Shown here piece after piece: positions 7,898 through 16,256 of a stretch of DNA of 64,000 nucleotides (position 1 is the first letter of the stretch; every line of letters begins with the position of its first letter). The DNA comes from Candidatus Tiddalikarchaeum anstoanum. Lineage in GTDB: Archaea > Nanobdellota > Nanobdellia > Tiddalikarchaeales > Tiddalikarchaeaceae. A model generated the notes under the pieces. That model was not told where the DNA came from, ran no database searches, and was given only the letters and a program-made list of their open reading frames with translations. Position numbers and translations under genes: made by a program. The stretch is from positions 1-64,000 of the forward strand of contig CABMEV010000011.1 in assembly GCA_902385255.1 (NCBI GenBank), in the 5' to 3' direction.

Positions 7898-7925
7898 TAT
7901 TTATTTACCATATGGTAAATAAATA
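7898..7925. promoter_or_regulatory. 28-bp perfect palindrome upstream of tfb
   Basis: TATTTATTTACCATATGGTAAATAAATA is self-complementary across all 28 positions, checked base by base, centred on CATATG. It lies between the eS8 stop and the tfb TATA box, about 40 bp upstream of that box. The position and symmetry suit an operator for a dimeric regulator. A hairpin or terminator role for the eS8 transcript is the alternative, although no T-run follows. Confidence 0.5.
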
Positions 7926-7963
7926 ATCACTATATTAGGGATGAAAACCAGTTAAAGAAAATG

Positions 7964-7972
7964 TTTATAAAG
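7964..7972 (+). promoter_or_regulatory. TATA box of tfb with purine-rich BRE
   Basis: TTTATAAAG is preceded by the purine-rich AAAGAAAATG, which fits a TFB-recognition element. The predicted start of transcription is about 10-14 nt before the ATG at 8008. Confidence 0.5.
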
Positions 7973-8007
7973 ATTTACATCGTAAAGTTTTTAATAGTTT
8001 TCATTCT

Positions 8008-8976
8008 ATGGGGGTTGAAATTGAGATGGTAGAAAGTAATAAAGAAATTAATCAGGCTAAAGAGTCTAATCCGGTTCGAAAATGTCCTTCCTGTAAAGGT
8101 ACGGAATTCATTATAGACCGTGAAGCTGGAGAGACTATTTGCAAGAAATGCGGCAGTGTTATAGAAGAAGATGTTATAGATTATGGCCAGGATTGGAGGG
8201 AGTTCTCCAGCGATGCCAATCAGAGCAAGAGAAGAACAGGAAACCCATTAACGTTCACAAAGCACGACAAGGGAATGAGCACCAAGATAGGTAAAAGCGG
8301 TGACATGTATAAGATTTCGAGCAGCGACAGGAAAAGGTTCTACAGATTAAAGAAGTGGCAGGCGCGTATAAGCACTGCAATTGAAAGGAATGTCAAATAC
8401 GCATTAGCTGAACTACGCCGTGTAGGAAGCTTCCTTAACGTGCCTCATATTGCTATGGAAGAGGCTGCCAAGATTTATAGAACAGCGGCTGAGAAAGGAC
8501 TTGTTCGTGGTAGAAGCATGGAGAGTGTAGTTGCAGGAGCATTATACGCTGCTTGCAGGAGACACAGATTCCCAAGAACTCTTGAGGAAATAAGTTCAGC
8601 ATTCGCATTAGACAAGAAGGAGATTGGAAAAACGTACAGGTTCATATGCAGAGAGATTGGTATCAGAATACTGCCTACTTTCCCGCTGGATTATGTGTAC
8701 AGGTTCGCCAGCGAGCTTAAGTTAAGCCCGAAAACAATCAGTAAAGCTGTAGAGATAATCAATAAGGCACAGGATGATGAGATTACAAGCGGCAAAGGAC
8801 CAATGGGTGTTGCTGCAGCAGCATTATATGTCGCTACGCTGATTTGTAATGAGAAGAAGACTCAGCGTGAAGTGGCGGATGTTGCAGGCGTAACGGAAGT
8901 AACTATAAGAAACAGGTATAAGGAATTAATAGACAAGCTCAACTTAAACGGCGAGATTACGGCGCCTCCTGCCTAA
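8008..8976 (+). CDS. tfb: Transcription initiation factor TFB
   Basis: The 322-residue protein is the archaeal TFIIB homologue that bridges TBP-bound promoters to RNA polymerase. Residues ~25-60 form the zinc ribbon (CPSCKGTEFI...CKKCGSVIEED). The B-reader/linker follows (DWREFSSDANQSKRR...GNPLTFTKHDKGMST). Two cyclin-like repeats occupy about 125-310 (SVVAGALYAACRRHRFPRTLEEIS and GVAAAALYVATLICNEKKTQREVADVAGVTEVTIRNRYKEL). Length and domain order are standard. It is the only TFB gene in the window. Confidence 0.97.
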   Translation: MGVEIEMVESNKEINQAKESNPVRKCPSCKGTEFIIDREAGETICKKCGSVIEEDVIDYGQDWREFSSDANQSKRRTGNPLTFTKHDKGMSTKIGKSGDMYKISSSDRKRFYRLKKWQARISTAIERNVKYALAELRRVGSFLNVPHIAMEEAAKIYRTAAEKGLVRGRSMESVVAGALYAACRRHRFPRTLEEISSAFALDKKEIGKTYRFICREIGIRILPTFPLDYVYRFASELKLSPKTISKAVEIINKAQDDEITSGKGPMGVAAAALYVATLICNEKKTQREVADVAGVTEVTIRNRYKELIDKLNLNGEITAPPA

Positions 8977-8977
8977 A

Positions 8978-8996
8978 TTTTTTTTCCCTATTTTTT
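8978..8996 (+). terminator. Oligo-T terminator after tfb
   Basis: TTTTTTTTCCCTATTTTTT directly follows the tfb stop codon and reaches the last codons of the convergent trm1 gene. Two T-runs in the transcript direction match the usual archaeal termination signal. Confidence 0.5.
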
Positions 8997-10062
8997 ATTG
9001 CAGTTTTTTAAATTTTTCAACTATTTCTTTTATTGAATCTTTAGTTTTGAATCCTTTTGCATTAATATGGGTCCTGGCGTAAGGCAGTTTCGTGATTGGA
9101 GGCTCAGTTAGTTTGTAAACTCTGCTTACTCTATCAGTGGTGTAATGCCATGGAATGTCTATTTTGTTCTCTTCCTGCATCCTCTTTAACAGTTCAGTAT
9201 ATTCACTATTTTGTGATATCATATTTGTCAATAACTTGTCATCAAATATTTTTCCGGTAAATAATGGTCCAATTATTGTAGTGTTCTTTTTGCAGTTTGG
9301 GCAAATTTTTGCACTGCCTATCTCTCTGTGCAGGCAGTATGGGCAGTAGGATATTGACTGGATATTTTTTAACAAATTATCTGTTTGTTTTGCACCTCTT
9401 ATTTTCTTAAAGTATATCCTGAAATAGTGGCCGATGGCGTGCGAGAATATAGGTACAAGTGCGGTGTCGTATATACTTGCCTCCTCAATGGCGGACTTAG
9501 CGAGTATTCTTAACCCGCTCTCATAGTAGAATTCTGATAAGTAGCTTTTGCTGTGGTACCTTCTTGCGCATGCAGTTGGGAAGCTTCCGCTTAAACATCC
9601 AGTATCAGTTGAAGTTATGCTTAATATGCCTTCTTTCTCTACGTGCTGGACTGCATCTCTTATGAAGTATACCGGGCTTCCGAAAGGGTCAACGTCTATG
9701 TTGTCAAAGCTTTCTCTTAATTCACAGAATAAGTCCTGGCTGCTTTTGTTGTAAAACTCGGCTTTGATTTTATTTCTTTCCGCGTTTAATTTCATATTAT
9801 CATAAGCTGTTTTTTTAATGTCATTCATCACAATCCTGTTAAAAGACTTGGTCTCTTTAGCCAGTCTTATTGCTCTTATCCCGCTTGCTGCCATCAAGTC
9901 CAGGAATGATTTGGCCTTCCAGTCTAAACTGTTAATTAGTATTACGTGCAAGTCTCTGTCTAGTTTCTTATTCTCGTTCAGGAATACTTCATTCTTTTTC
10001 AATAATTTTTCAGAATCAGGAACTTCAATAGTAACTTTTCCTTCAGAATAAATCATAATCAA
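8995..10062 (-). CDS. trm1: tRNA (guanine-26) dimethyltransferase Trm1
   Basis: This 355-residue SAM-dependent enzyme makes N2,N2-dimethylguanosine at position 26 of tRNA. FLDLMAASGIRAIRLAKE is the SAM-binding motif and FDNIDVDPFGSPVYFIRDA is the catalytic DPFGSP block typical of Trm1. LSITSTDTGCLSGSFP and the tail zinc-binding region (SYCPYCLHREIGSAKICPNCKK) follow. The length is normal. The start is about 27 nt downstream of TATTTAAATTC. Confidence 0.95.
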   Translation of the reverse strand: MIMIYSEGKVTIEVPDSEKLLKKNEVFLNENKKLDRDLHVILINSLDWKAKSFLDLMAASGIRAIRLAKETKSFNRIVMNDIKKTAYDNMKLNAERNKIKAEFYNKSSQDLFCELRESFDNIDVDPFGSPVYFIRDAVQHVEKEGILSITSTDTGCLSGSFPTACARRYHSKSYLSEFYYESGLRILAKSAIEEASIYDTALVPIFSHAIGHYFRIYFKKIRGAKQTDNLLKNIQSISYCPYCLHREIGSAKICPNCKKNTTIIGPLFTGKIFDDKLLTNMISQNSEYTELLKRMQEENKIDIPWHYTTDRVSRVYKLTEPPITKLPYARTHINAKGFKTKDSIKEIVEKFKKLQ

Positions 10063-10139
10063 ATAATAGGTAGAAATAAAGAATTTAAATACTTTTTAAT
10101 AAAAAATTATTTAGTTTTTTGGTGACAGCTCTTTTGGGT

Positions 10140-10391
10140 CTACCATATTCTTCTCATGGCGTCTCGGCTATATTCATTTTTTCGAAGTCTATCTTCTAAT
10201 ATACCTATCTTTTTTTGTAATGTGATATATATTGTGGCCGCTGTTTTTTCAAAACTGCCTTCTTCTGCAGAGTTGTATTGCTCCATAAAATCATCTAAAT
10301 ATTTTTTGGCTGTATTTCTTTCAAAGATGTCTGTTGAGTATATAAATTGGTTCAACATTTTATCTAAAGTTTTTGCATCTATTTTTTCCAT
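10140..10391 (-). CDS. Small helical hypothetical protein
   Basis: The 83-residue protein is charged and probably all-helical (TLDKMLNQFIYSTDIFERNTAKKYLDDFMEQYN; TAATIYITLQKKIGILEDRLRKNEYSR). No cysteine motif, signal peptide or membrane segment is present. No family is recognised. It lies alone between trm1 and eL33 on the same strand. Confidence 0.5.
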   Translation of the reverse strand: MEKIDAKTLDKMLNQFIYSTDIFERNTAKKYLDDFMEQYNSAEEGSFEKTAATIYITLQKKIGILEDRLRKNEYSRDAMRRIW

Positions 10392-10456
10392 AAACGATTA
10401 AGTAAAATCATTTTACCTATAAAGTTTTCTAAAAAAAGTTAGAAATTTTAGTTTTT

Positions 10457-10702
10457 TTATTCTATGATTACTTCTTTTCTAAGGCTTTGTCCCGGCATTC
10501 CTGTCTCGAATAATACCCTGACTACACCTTTGACTCCGTGAAGTTTGGTTACTTTACCTACTATCTCATGGGTCTTAGTCTTATAAACTACTTTTTTGCC
10601 TATTAAATCCTTTGATTTCTTAACATCCTCAGGCAGTACTAGCATTTGATTATTAGTCTGTGTGCACTTACCTCTTCGATAGCTTACTATTACTCCTTTC
10701 AT
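10457..10702 (-). CDS. rpl35ae: Ribosomal protein eL33 (L35Ae)
   Basis: The 81 residues contain GKKVVYKTKTHEIVGKVTKLHGVKGVVRVLFETGMPGQSLRKEV, the conserved core of the L35Ae family of archaeal/eukaryotic large subunits. The length is typical. GTTTATAAAAG lies about 27 nt before the ATG, giving a leaderless start. Confidence 0.95.
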   Translation of the reverse strand: MKGVIVSYRRGKCTQTNNQMLVLPEDVKKSKDLIGKKVVYKTKTHEIVGKVTKLHGVKGVVRVLFETGMPGQSLRKEVIIE

Positions 10703-10745
10703 AATTACGAATCTAATTAAAGAATCTTTTATAAACTTTATTATT

Positions 10746-11078
10746 TCAATCTTTTAATCTGTCATTTTCTAAATCGTATATGTTTGATATGACATTTAAA
10801 GCTTCACCATATGTTATAAACGCCTTTTGAAGATACATCCTTCTTTCAGTATCATTGGATGATTTCTCAGACTTGTCTTCAAAACCACCTGCTTCCATAA
10901 TCTTATCACAATACTGGCTATAAACCCTTTTTTGGTAATTATTATTAAGGTTAAATCTGCAAGTATTAATGTTTATAACTTTATTCTTCTGCCCCAAGAT
11001 GTTTATTAATAATGATTCAATATCTGTTTTTTCAGATTTTCCAATTTTTAATTCAATAAGCAGTGAATTTAAATCCAT
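10746..11078 (-). CDS. Hypothetical protein downstream of a nucleotidyltransferase gene
   Basis: The protein has 110 residues. The central stretch NKVININTCRFNLNNNYQKRVYSQYCDKIMEAGGF is followed by a serine/lysine-rich charged linker, then a helix ending GEALNVISNIYDLENDRLKD. No family is recognised. It is 52 nt downstream of the nucleotidyltransferase-like gene on the same strand, so it may be the last gene of the GTPase operon described below. Confidence 0.45.
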   Translation of the reverse strand: MDLNSLLIELKIGKSEKTDIESLLINILGQKNKVININTCRFNLNNNYQKRVYSQYCDKIMEAGGFEDKSEKSSNDTERRMYLQKAFITYGEALNVISNIYDLENDRLKD

Positions 11079-11129
11079 AATCAGTTAAAGAATTAGAAAA
11101 AAATGCGTTTTAAAGTCTTTCTATAAAAA

Positions 11130-11894
11130 TTACAAATTCTTATTTTTTCTAACATCAGTTAACACTTGTTCTACACGGTTTACGAATGTTTTAGTGTCAT
11201 TGTATAACTGCTGCAGTTCCTGGCCGCTCAAGTTTGGCCTCTTATTATGCTCTATATCCTTGAATGTCTGAATAACCTTTCTCGCAATATTATAATACTG
11301 CTCTTCAAGCACTTTCTTGGAGACTAAATAGTCCCTTATCGCATCAGGAATCTGCTTTGGCGCAGGAAGGTCTAATCCCATCTCTATTAGGAGACTCTGC
11401 GTGCTCGAGATTATTGCACCCTCAAGGTTTTGTATCAATCCCTTATTTACGCTGTGGTATGTCATATCCATTAATTGTTTTGCAATGAATAATTGGCGCT
11501 CAACCGATTCTTGTTTCAATTTAACCACTTTTTTTCTAACTAGTTTCTGCATCGTCGTGAAAAACCCTGTATCATAATATATTGAAGCATCCCTAAGTAT
11601 GGTGAATGTTACAGGGCTCCCGTTTTCAACATAGTTCCAGAACTCTGTGAGGCTGAAAGTCTGGCAGTGAATTTTAGGGCTCACCGCCTGAGCTATTCTC
11701 TTAATGACAGATTCGTAATACTCCTTGTTTACTTCCTCAGTGTCATCGAATATTACTACAATATCTATATCGCTGGCATCCTCATATCCAACTCCGGAGT
11801 TTGCAGAGCCAATAAGGCATACGCTTGAGATATTTATAACTCTGGAGATAAGATTCTTAACAAAGACGTCAACGATCTCAATCATTTTGATCAT
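11130..11894 (-). CDS. Nucleotidyltransferase-fold protein, paralogue of 22665-23447
   Basis: The 254-residue protein has the pol-beta nucleotidyltransferase signature CLIGSANSGVGYEDASDIDIVVIFDD (GS near residues 29-30, DxD in SDID near 41-44). The next strand, KIHCQTFSLTEFW, has no obvious third acidic residue, so activity is uncertain. The middle motif GSPVTFTILRDASIYYDTGFF and a helical C-terminal half recur in the paralogue. The start overlaps the end of the upstream GTPase gene by 17 nt, so they are translationally linked. Its substrate could be nucleotide, RNA or protein and is unknown. Confidence 0.75.
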   Translation of the reverse strand: MIKMIEIVDVFVKNLISRVINISSVCLIGSANSGVGYEDASDIDIVVIFDDTEEVNKEYYESVIKRIAQAVSPKIHCQTFSLTEFWNYVENGSPVTFTILRDASIYYDTGFFTTMQKLVRKKVVKLKQESVERQLFIAKQLMDMTYHSVNKGLIQNLEGAIISSTQSLLIEMGLDLPAPKQIPDAIRDYLVSKKVLEEQYYNIARKVIQTFKDIEHNKRPNLSGQELQQLYNDTKTFVNRVEQVLTDVRKNKNL

Positions 11895-12783
11895 TCTGAC
11901 ATACTTTTAAAAAAGATAAATACAGCGAATTAACAAGCAGGTAAAACAGATTCCATGGCCCTAATTTGCTTTTTTCGACTGTTGAATTAATGTCAGAATT
12001 CATTACTACTCTTTCATAAAACTTCAAGTATTCCAGCTCATCAGACAAGAATTCATTAAAAGTTAATGATTCTCGTGTTTTTAAGCTGCCTACTGCCCCA
12101 TCTAAGAAGAAGATGTTATAATTCCTATAACTGTTATCAATTGTGGCGTTCAATTGTTCTAACGCTAACAACGTGTTGTGTTTCAGGTTGCCGCGCCCTT
12201 GCATGTTTAATTCATCAAGCTTGTTTATGTAAAAGCCCATAACTATCGGCATTTTGGAATTAAATTCCTTCAAAGACATTTTTGCATCCATCGCTCTCTG
12301 GAAATAGGTTGGCAGCTGGTTTATATTATTATAATCAAACACCAGCATGGTTGTCGCACCTGCTGAACATATGTTCTGCTTTTTCTCGTAAAGGTTATCT
12401 CCATGGTTGCCTTCTTCATGTCCTGATGTGTCGACGAGTGTAATCCTGTTGGATGTTGTTTTTAAGTTAATGTCCGCATTCAAATCATGCAAAGGGTATG
12501 GCTTCACTGTACGAACATACATGTTCATAAAATCGTTAAAGACATTAATATCAACATCCTTCATGTTTTTAACGATAAGTTCAGGGTTATGTTCTAAGTA
12601 CATAAAGTAAGAATAGAAAGCGTACAGTGTTGTAGGCGTGTCATATAATGTGTTTGGTTTCGGTTTGTCTTTTGATATCAGACACATGTTGGATTTCCCT
12701 ACATAAGGCGGACCCATAAGGGTAACTTGCTCGGTATTTAGAATTTTTGAAAAATAAGAAAAAAATTCAACAGGAAGTGTCAA
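11878..12783 (-). CDS. GTPase-like P-loop protein A
   Basis: This 301-residue protein has G-protein motifs in the right order: G1 LMGPPYVGKSN (24-32), G3 VDTSGHEEG (117-125), G4 INKLD (186-190) and a G5-like GSLK (232-235). Long inserts occur between G1 and G3. The C-terminus WNLFYLLVNSLYLSFL is hydrophobic and might contact membrane or partners. The start is TTG, chosen because TAAGGAGGTG, the previous stop plus a full SD, lies 8 nt upstream. It is close in design to the next gene upstream. The DxxGH form of G3 recalls SR-beta and translational GTPases; the biological role is unknown. Confidence 0.7.
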   Translation of the reverse strand: MTLPVEFFSYFSKILNTEQVTLMGPPYVGKSNMCLISKDKPKPNTLYDTPTTLYAFYSYFMYLEHNPELIVKNMKDVDINVFNDFMNMYVRTVKPYPLHDLNADINLKTTSNRITLVDTSGHEEGNHGDNLYEKKQNICSAGATTMLVFDYNNINQLPTYFQRAMDAKMSLKEFNSKMPIVMGFYINKLDELNMQGRGNLKHNTLLALEQLNATIDNSYRNYNIFFLDGAVGSLKTRESLTFNEFLSDELEYLKFYERVVMNSDINSTVEKSKLGPWNLFYLLVNSLYLSFLKVCQNDQND

Positions 12784-12797
12784 TATTTAACACCTCC

Positions 12798-13892
12798 TTA
12801 CAGTGCATTGATTACGTAGGCAGCTAAATATGCAGAGTACACAAGAGCTTTAGGAGTTTTAATGTTTAAATTCATTATTATATCTTCCTTAAACTGCATT
12901 ACACTTTCTTTATTATCGCCTACGAATGCGGTTAAAGGCTGGAATCTGTTAATTTCAGCCGGCTTATTTGCCTGCCCGAAATTCTTCAGACTGCAGACTG
13001 TGCCCTGTGTGAATTTAACATTCAAGTGAGGGAATTCAGTTTTCAATTCTTCTTTTTTCTCCATTAATTCTTTTAGTTGTGTATCCAACTTTGCTTTGTC
13101 ACCTGCTACAAGTGCTGTATTGGCAGATATCAAATCATATTTGTTGTATACTATTGTGAAAACTATGTTTCTTGGGTTAATCTTTTCTTCCTCTTCTGCA
13201 GATAACTTAAAATCATCCTTACGTTTATTGTATGTTTCCATTATTGCTCTTATTGTTCTTTCAAATAAGTAAGGTATAGCATTAGCTTGAAGAGTTTTAG
13301 TGCTGTCCTCTGGGTCGGTGTATTCAAAAAGCATGTGGTCCGGGGATACCATAAGTATCATTGAAATGCCTTTTTCACTAATCATAGTCTTTTGGCTTGA
13401 AGCATCAGATACAATACTTTCAAGTGAACCATTTTCTTTTTTGAGTTTACCTTTTGATGTTAAAACATCATGTCCAGGGAGGTCCCATAAAACAGGCATT
13501 TGTTTTGGTGTTGGCAGGATAAAATAATCATTAAGATTAGCTTCAGTTACAACTCCTGAGTCTACTTTAACGTTATCCCTGTCATACGCGATGAAATTAC
13601 GCACGCCCTTTCCGAATAAGTAAGATTTCAAACTAGCTGCATAGTCAGCAGTCAGGTTGGAATAAACCTCAGATGGGAGGATATGGTTGGTTGTTAAATC
13701 AGCAAAATTGATAAAGAACGTTCCTGCCACTGACTGTGTTGATGATGTAGACAGATTTGCGTTAGCAACAGTTAAAGACTGATCTGCAGACATACATAAA
13801 TAAGTTTTACCAACTTCGAATGGGCCTAATATAGGAATATCTGTAGCCCTTCCATAAGTTGTACAATCATTATTAAAAGCTTCACTTGACAT
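12798..13892 (-). CDS. GTPase-like P-loop protein B
   Basis: The ATG at 13892 (MSSEAFNND) is preferred to the track start at 13943 because a CAAGGTG SD lies 8-9 nt before it. The 364-residue protein has G1 LGPFEVGKTY (about 22-31), G3 LWDLPGHD (135-142), G4 YNKYD (249-253) and a G5-like CSLK (300-303). A Lys/Glu helix after G4 may be a coiled coil. The hydrophobic end, ALVYSAYLAAYVINAL, parallels protein A, so the two are likely paralogues. There is no transmembrane signal at the N-terminus. Function is unknown. Confidence 0.7.
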   Translation of the reverse strand: MSSEAFNNDCTTYGRATDIPILGPFEVGKTYLCMSADQSLTVANANLSTSSTQSVAGTFFINFADLTTNHILPSEVYSNLTADYAASLKSYLFGKGVRNFIAYDRDNVKVDSGVVTEANLNDYFILPTPKQMPVLWDLPGHDVLTSKGKLKKENGSLESIVSDASSQKTMISEKGISMILMVSPDHMLFEYTDPEDSTKTLQANAIPYLFERTIRAIMETYNKRKDDFKLSAEEEEKINPRNIVFTIVYNKYDLISANTALVAGDKAKLDTQLKELMEKKEELKTEFPHLNVKFTQGTVCSLKNFGQANKPAEINRFQPLTAFVGDNKESVMQFKEDIIMNLNIKTPKALVYSAYLAAYVINAL

Positions 13893-13966
13893 TTTTTTTA
13901 TTTCACCTTGACCTCTGACCAAATAATTTATATTTAAAAACATTTATGACTACTTAAAGGTTACAG

Positions 13967-15142
13967 TTATTCTTGAAATATCTCTGGCGGCAAAACCGTG
14001 GTGAAAAATGAAGCACCCAGGACGGATTTTAATATATCTGTATAAGATTTTACTTCCAAGCTCGATTTGAGGTAATTAGTTGTCAATTCATCTGTTGATT
14101 TAAAGCTGTTATTCTCATCCAGCATAACTGGCTGAGTCAGGAAGTAGAATAATCCTTCTTTTGACGGGTCATCTATCCTCTCTTCGAGGAAAGTTTTAAG
14201 GTTTTTAATATTATTCTGATTTGCTTCTTTAGAGTATGAGGCTAACTGTATCAGAGGAAGAGACATGCCGAACTGGCCTGTTTTATTGAGGTTGGTGTAA
14301 GTTCTGATTAAGTTCTTTATTGCTTCCACTTTGTTATTATCATTTATATCAAAGAAGAACAAGACTGCATCCTGGCCGGACAGTGCCGTTTCATCAAAAA
14401 AGCTCACACCCTTATTAAGATAATATGTTAAATCTAATATGCTAACCAAATCCTTCTTTTTAAGTTTGTTAAGTCTGTCTTCTCCGCTGGTAAGTCCGGA
14501 GAACATTATATTTCTTTCAGCAATGTCAGTAGTATAACTGTTAAATCTTAAATCAACCTTATTATTCTCCATATCTCTGCGAGTGATATAATTTGATATT
14601 GATGACAAAAAGTCAGTAAAAACCGAGTTATTGTCAAAATAGGCAAAAAAGTTCTTTCTGTGTATGTATGCATTTCCAAGATTGTTCTTCCTGTAGACAA
14701 AATCCTGTATTAACAAATTTATTTCATCACCCCAATTGGTTGATTCAAATGATGAAGCTTCTTTAAAGAGGCTGTCTAAGGATTCTTGGGAACAATCCTG
14801 ATTAAAAAATGTGAAAAAGAATGGGAAGACAAGCCTGTAAGGCAGGTCATATTTTTCTTTTATATTTATTTGGCCTGTAGAAATTTTTTCAACTAATTGT
14901 TTTTTAAAATAAGGCATGTTTATGGCGCCGTCTAATCTTTTTGGAGGGTTATACATGAAAAGTTCAACGTTTTGTATCAATTGGTCAATTACTTGGATGC
15001 AGCTTTGCAACGCTACATCACATTCCTGAATATCTGTTGATGTAGATATATAGTTTAAGATATTATTATACAAAATGGTCTTTTGCCCGTCATTTGCCCA
15101 TTTAAGGTACTTGCTGTTATTCATAAAATTTGCAATATTCAT
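13967..15142 (-). CDS. Hypothetical protein with a degenerate GTPase-like segment
   Basis: This 391-residue protein has no P-loop. Residues ~232-306 (LVSILDLTYYLNKG...SGQDAVLFFFDINDNNKVEAIKNLIRTY...MSLPLIQLASYSKE) read like the G3-to-G4 half of a Ras-like GTPase, with LASYSKE where a GNKxD motif would be. The N-terminal 200 residues are aromatic and Asn-rich with no known motif. The ATG follows a GGTGGTGAT SD embedded in the last codons of the upstream gene, 2 nt after that stop codon. A pseudo-GTPase partner of proteins A and B is an inference. Confidence 0.6.
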   Translation of the reverse strand: MNIANFMNNSKYLKWANDGQKTILYNNILNYISTSTDIQECDVALQSCIQVIDQLIQNVELFMYNPPKRLDGAINMPYFKKQLVEKISTGQINIKEKYDLPYRLVFPFFFTFFNQDCSQESLDSLFKEASSFESTNWGDEINLLIQDFVYRKNNLGNAYIHRKNFFAYFDNNSVFTDFLSSISNYITRRDMENNKVDLRFNSYTTDIAERNIMFSGLTSGEDRLNKLKKKDLVSILDLTYYLNKGVSFFDETALSGQDAVLFFFDINDNNKVEAIKNLIRTYTNLNKTGQFGMSLPLIQLASYSKEANQNNIKNLKTFLEERIDDPSKEGLFYFLTQPVMLDENNSFKSTDELTTNYLKSSLEVKSYTDILKSVLGASFFTTVLPPEIFQE

Positions 15143-15144
15143 TT

Positions 15145-16161
15145 TTATATATCACCACCAAAAACTTTCAGTAAATCCAGATTGCTCCTCTTTTCCATCT
15201 GAGGCATTATTTTCTTAATATAGCATGTACCTGAATCGAAATACATTATGTATTTGAATAACTCATCGGAGAATCCGCAGAAGAACGGCTGAAATGCCAG
15301 GTTTTCTGTTAGTTCATTACATGAGACGTAAAGGGAGAAAGTTTCATTTCTAACAAAGTTTGCAATGGCTATCATTTTTTCTTTCAGTATTGGATTAACC
15401 CTCGGGCTGCCTTTTGGGCCTTTAAAAGAATCCTTGTTAATGCGTATTTGGTTGTTTTCCAGTTCATATTGGAAAGACAGGAAAGGTACAGAAGGCAGAT
15501 TGAATCCGTTAAAATTATGCTGGTCACATAACATATCTACAATATTAAACATGGCATCATCGATTGATTCGTCAAGTATGACTTCAAGGTTAGGTTTGTA
15601 AGGCTTATCCAGATTCTTATCAGTTATGTGCTGTTTGACAAGGGTGCTTTTTTTGTATTGCTCCAGTGCAGTATTTAAATGGATGTCAAACTGCTGTTTT
15701 ATTATTTTTAACATTGAGTTGTTAACGTAATAATTGCTGTCCAGCGGGACCTCGTTAGGCAAGAACCAGTTTTGAAAACAGCTTGATAACAGGTTAAAAT
15801 CAAATCGGTCCGATACAATTTGAAGATAAATATCTCTTGGGAAGTAGATGCAGTCTGTAAAATTTCGATTCCAATAATCTAATGAAGCCTGCTCATCCTC
15901 ATTTATTAATTTGCCTTTTGAATAAATTATTTTTTTCCCGTTAAGCCTGGAATAACAAAAGTTTAAGTCCAAAGTTTTATATTCAGACTGTATATTCTGC
16001 AAGTCACCTACATAGTGGCCCAGAACTGCAAAGTTTATTGAATTATCAATGGATTCATATTTAACAGGCCATGTATTAACAGGAGAAGATGGAAAACCTT
16101 TTTCGCCGCATTTTATTCCTTCTTCAATTTTCCAGAATCCAAAACGTTGGTGGTCTGTCAT
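15145..16161 (-). CDS. Hypothetical protein heading the GTPase operon
   Basis: I do not recognise this 338-residue soluble protein. It is rich in Phe, Tyr, Asn and Leu, with stretches such as FAVLGHYVGDLQNIQSEY and PFFCGFSDELFKYIMYFDSGTCYIKKIMP. No signal, membrane helix or catalytic motif stands out. It is first in the leftward operon 338 aa - pseudo-GTPase - GTPase B - GTPase A - nucleotidyltransferase. A TATA-like GTTTTTAATT about 27 nt upstream suggests leaderless expression, divergent from the giant gene. Confidence 0.6.
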   Translation of the reverse strand: MTDHQRFGFWKIEEGIKCGEKGFPSSPVNTWPVKYESIDNSINFAVLGHYVGDLQNIQSEYKTLDLNFCYSRLNGKKIIYSKGKLINEDEQASLDYWNRNFTDCIYFPRDIYLQIVSDRFDFNLLSSCFQNWFLPNEVPLDSNYYVNNSMLKIIKQQFDIHLNTALEQYKKSTLVKQHITDKNLDKPYKPNLEVILDESIDDAMFNIVDMLCDQHNFNGFNLPSVPFLSFQYELENNQIRINKDSFKGPKGSPRVNPILKEKMIAIANFVRNETFSLYVSCNELTENLAFQPFFCGFSDELFKYIMYFDSGTCYIKKIMPQMEKRSNLDLLKVFGGDI

Positions 16162-16184
16162 TTAACGAACTCATAATAATTCTA

Positions 16185-16233
16185 ATTAAAAACATGATTT
16201 ACCACTAAAAAGTAGTAAAGCAATATTTTAAAT
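16185..16233. promoter_or_regulatory. Divergent promoter with imperfect inverted repeat
   Basis: The leftward TATA-like GTTTTTAATT (16185-16194) and rightward ATTTTAAATG (16224-16233) each lie about 27 nt from their start codons. Between them is TTTACCACT-AAAA-AGTAGTAAA (16198-16219), an inverted repeat with 8 of 9 pairs matching. Its position suits an operator acting on both operons. Confidence 0.45.
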
Positions 16234-16256
16234 GCATTTATTTGTTCAATTAGTGC

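Noticed and set aside
7420-7911. 163-residue minus-strand ORF
   Set aside because: Lies antisense to eS8, with a Ser/Phe/Leu/Val-rich composition typical of a shadow frame.
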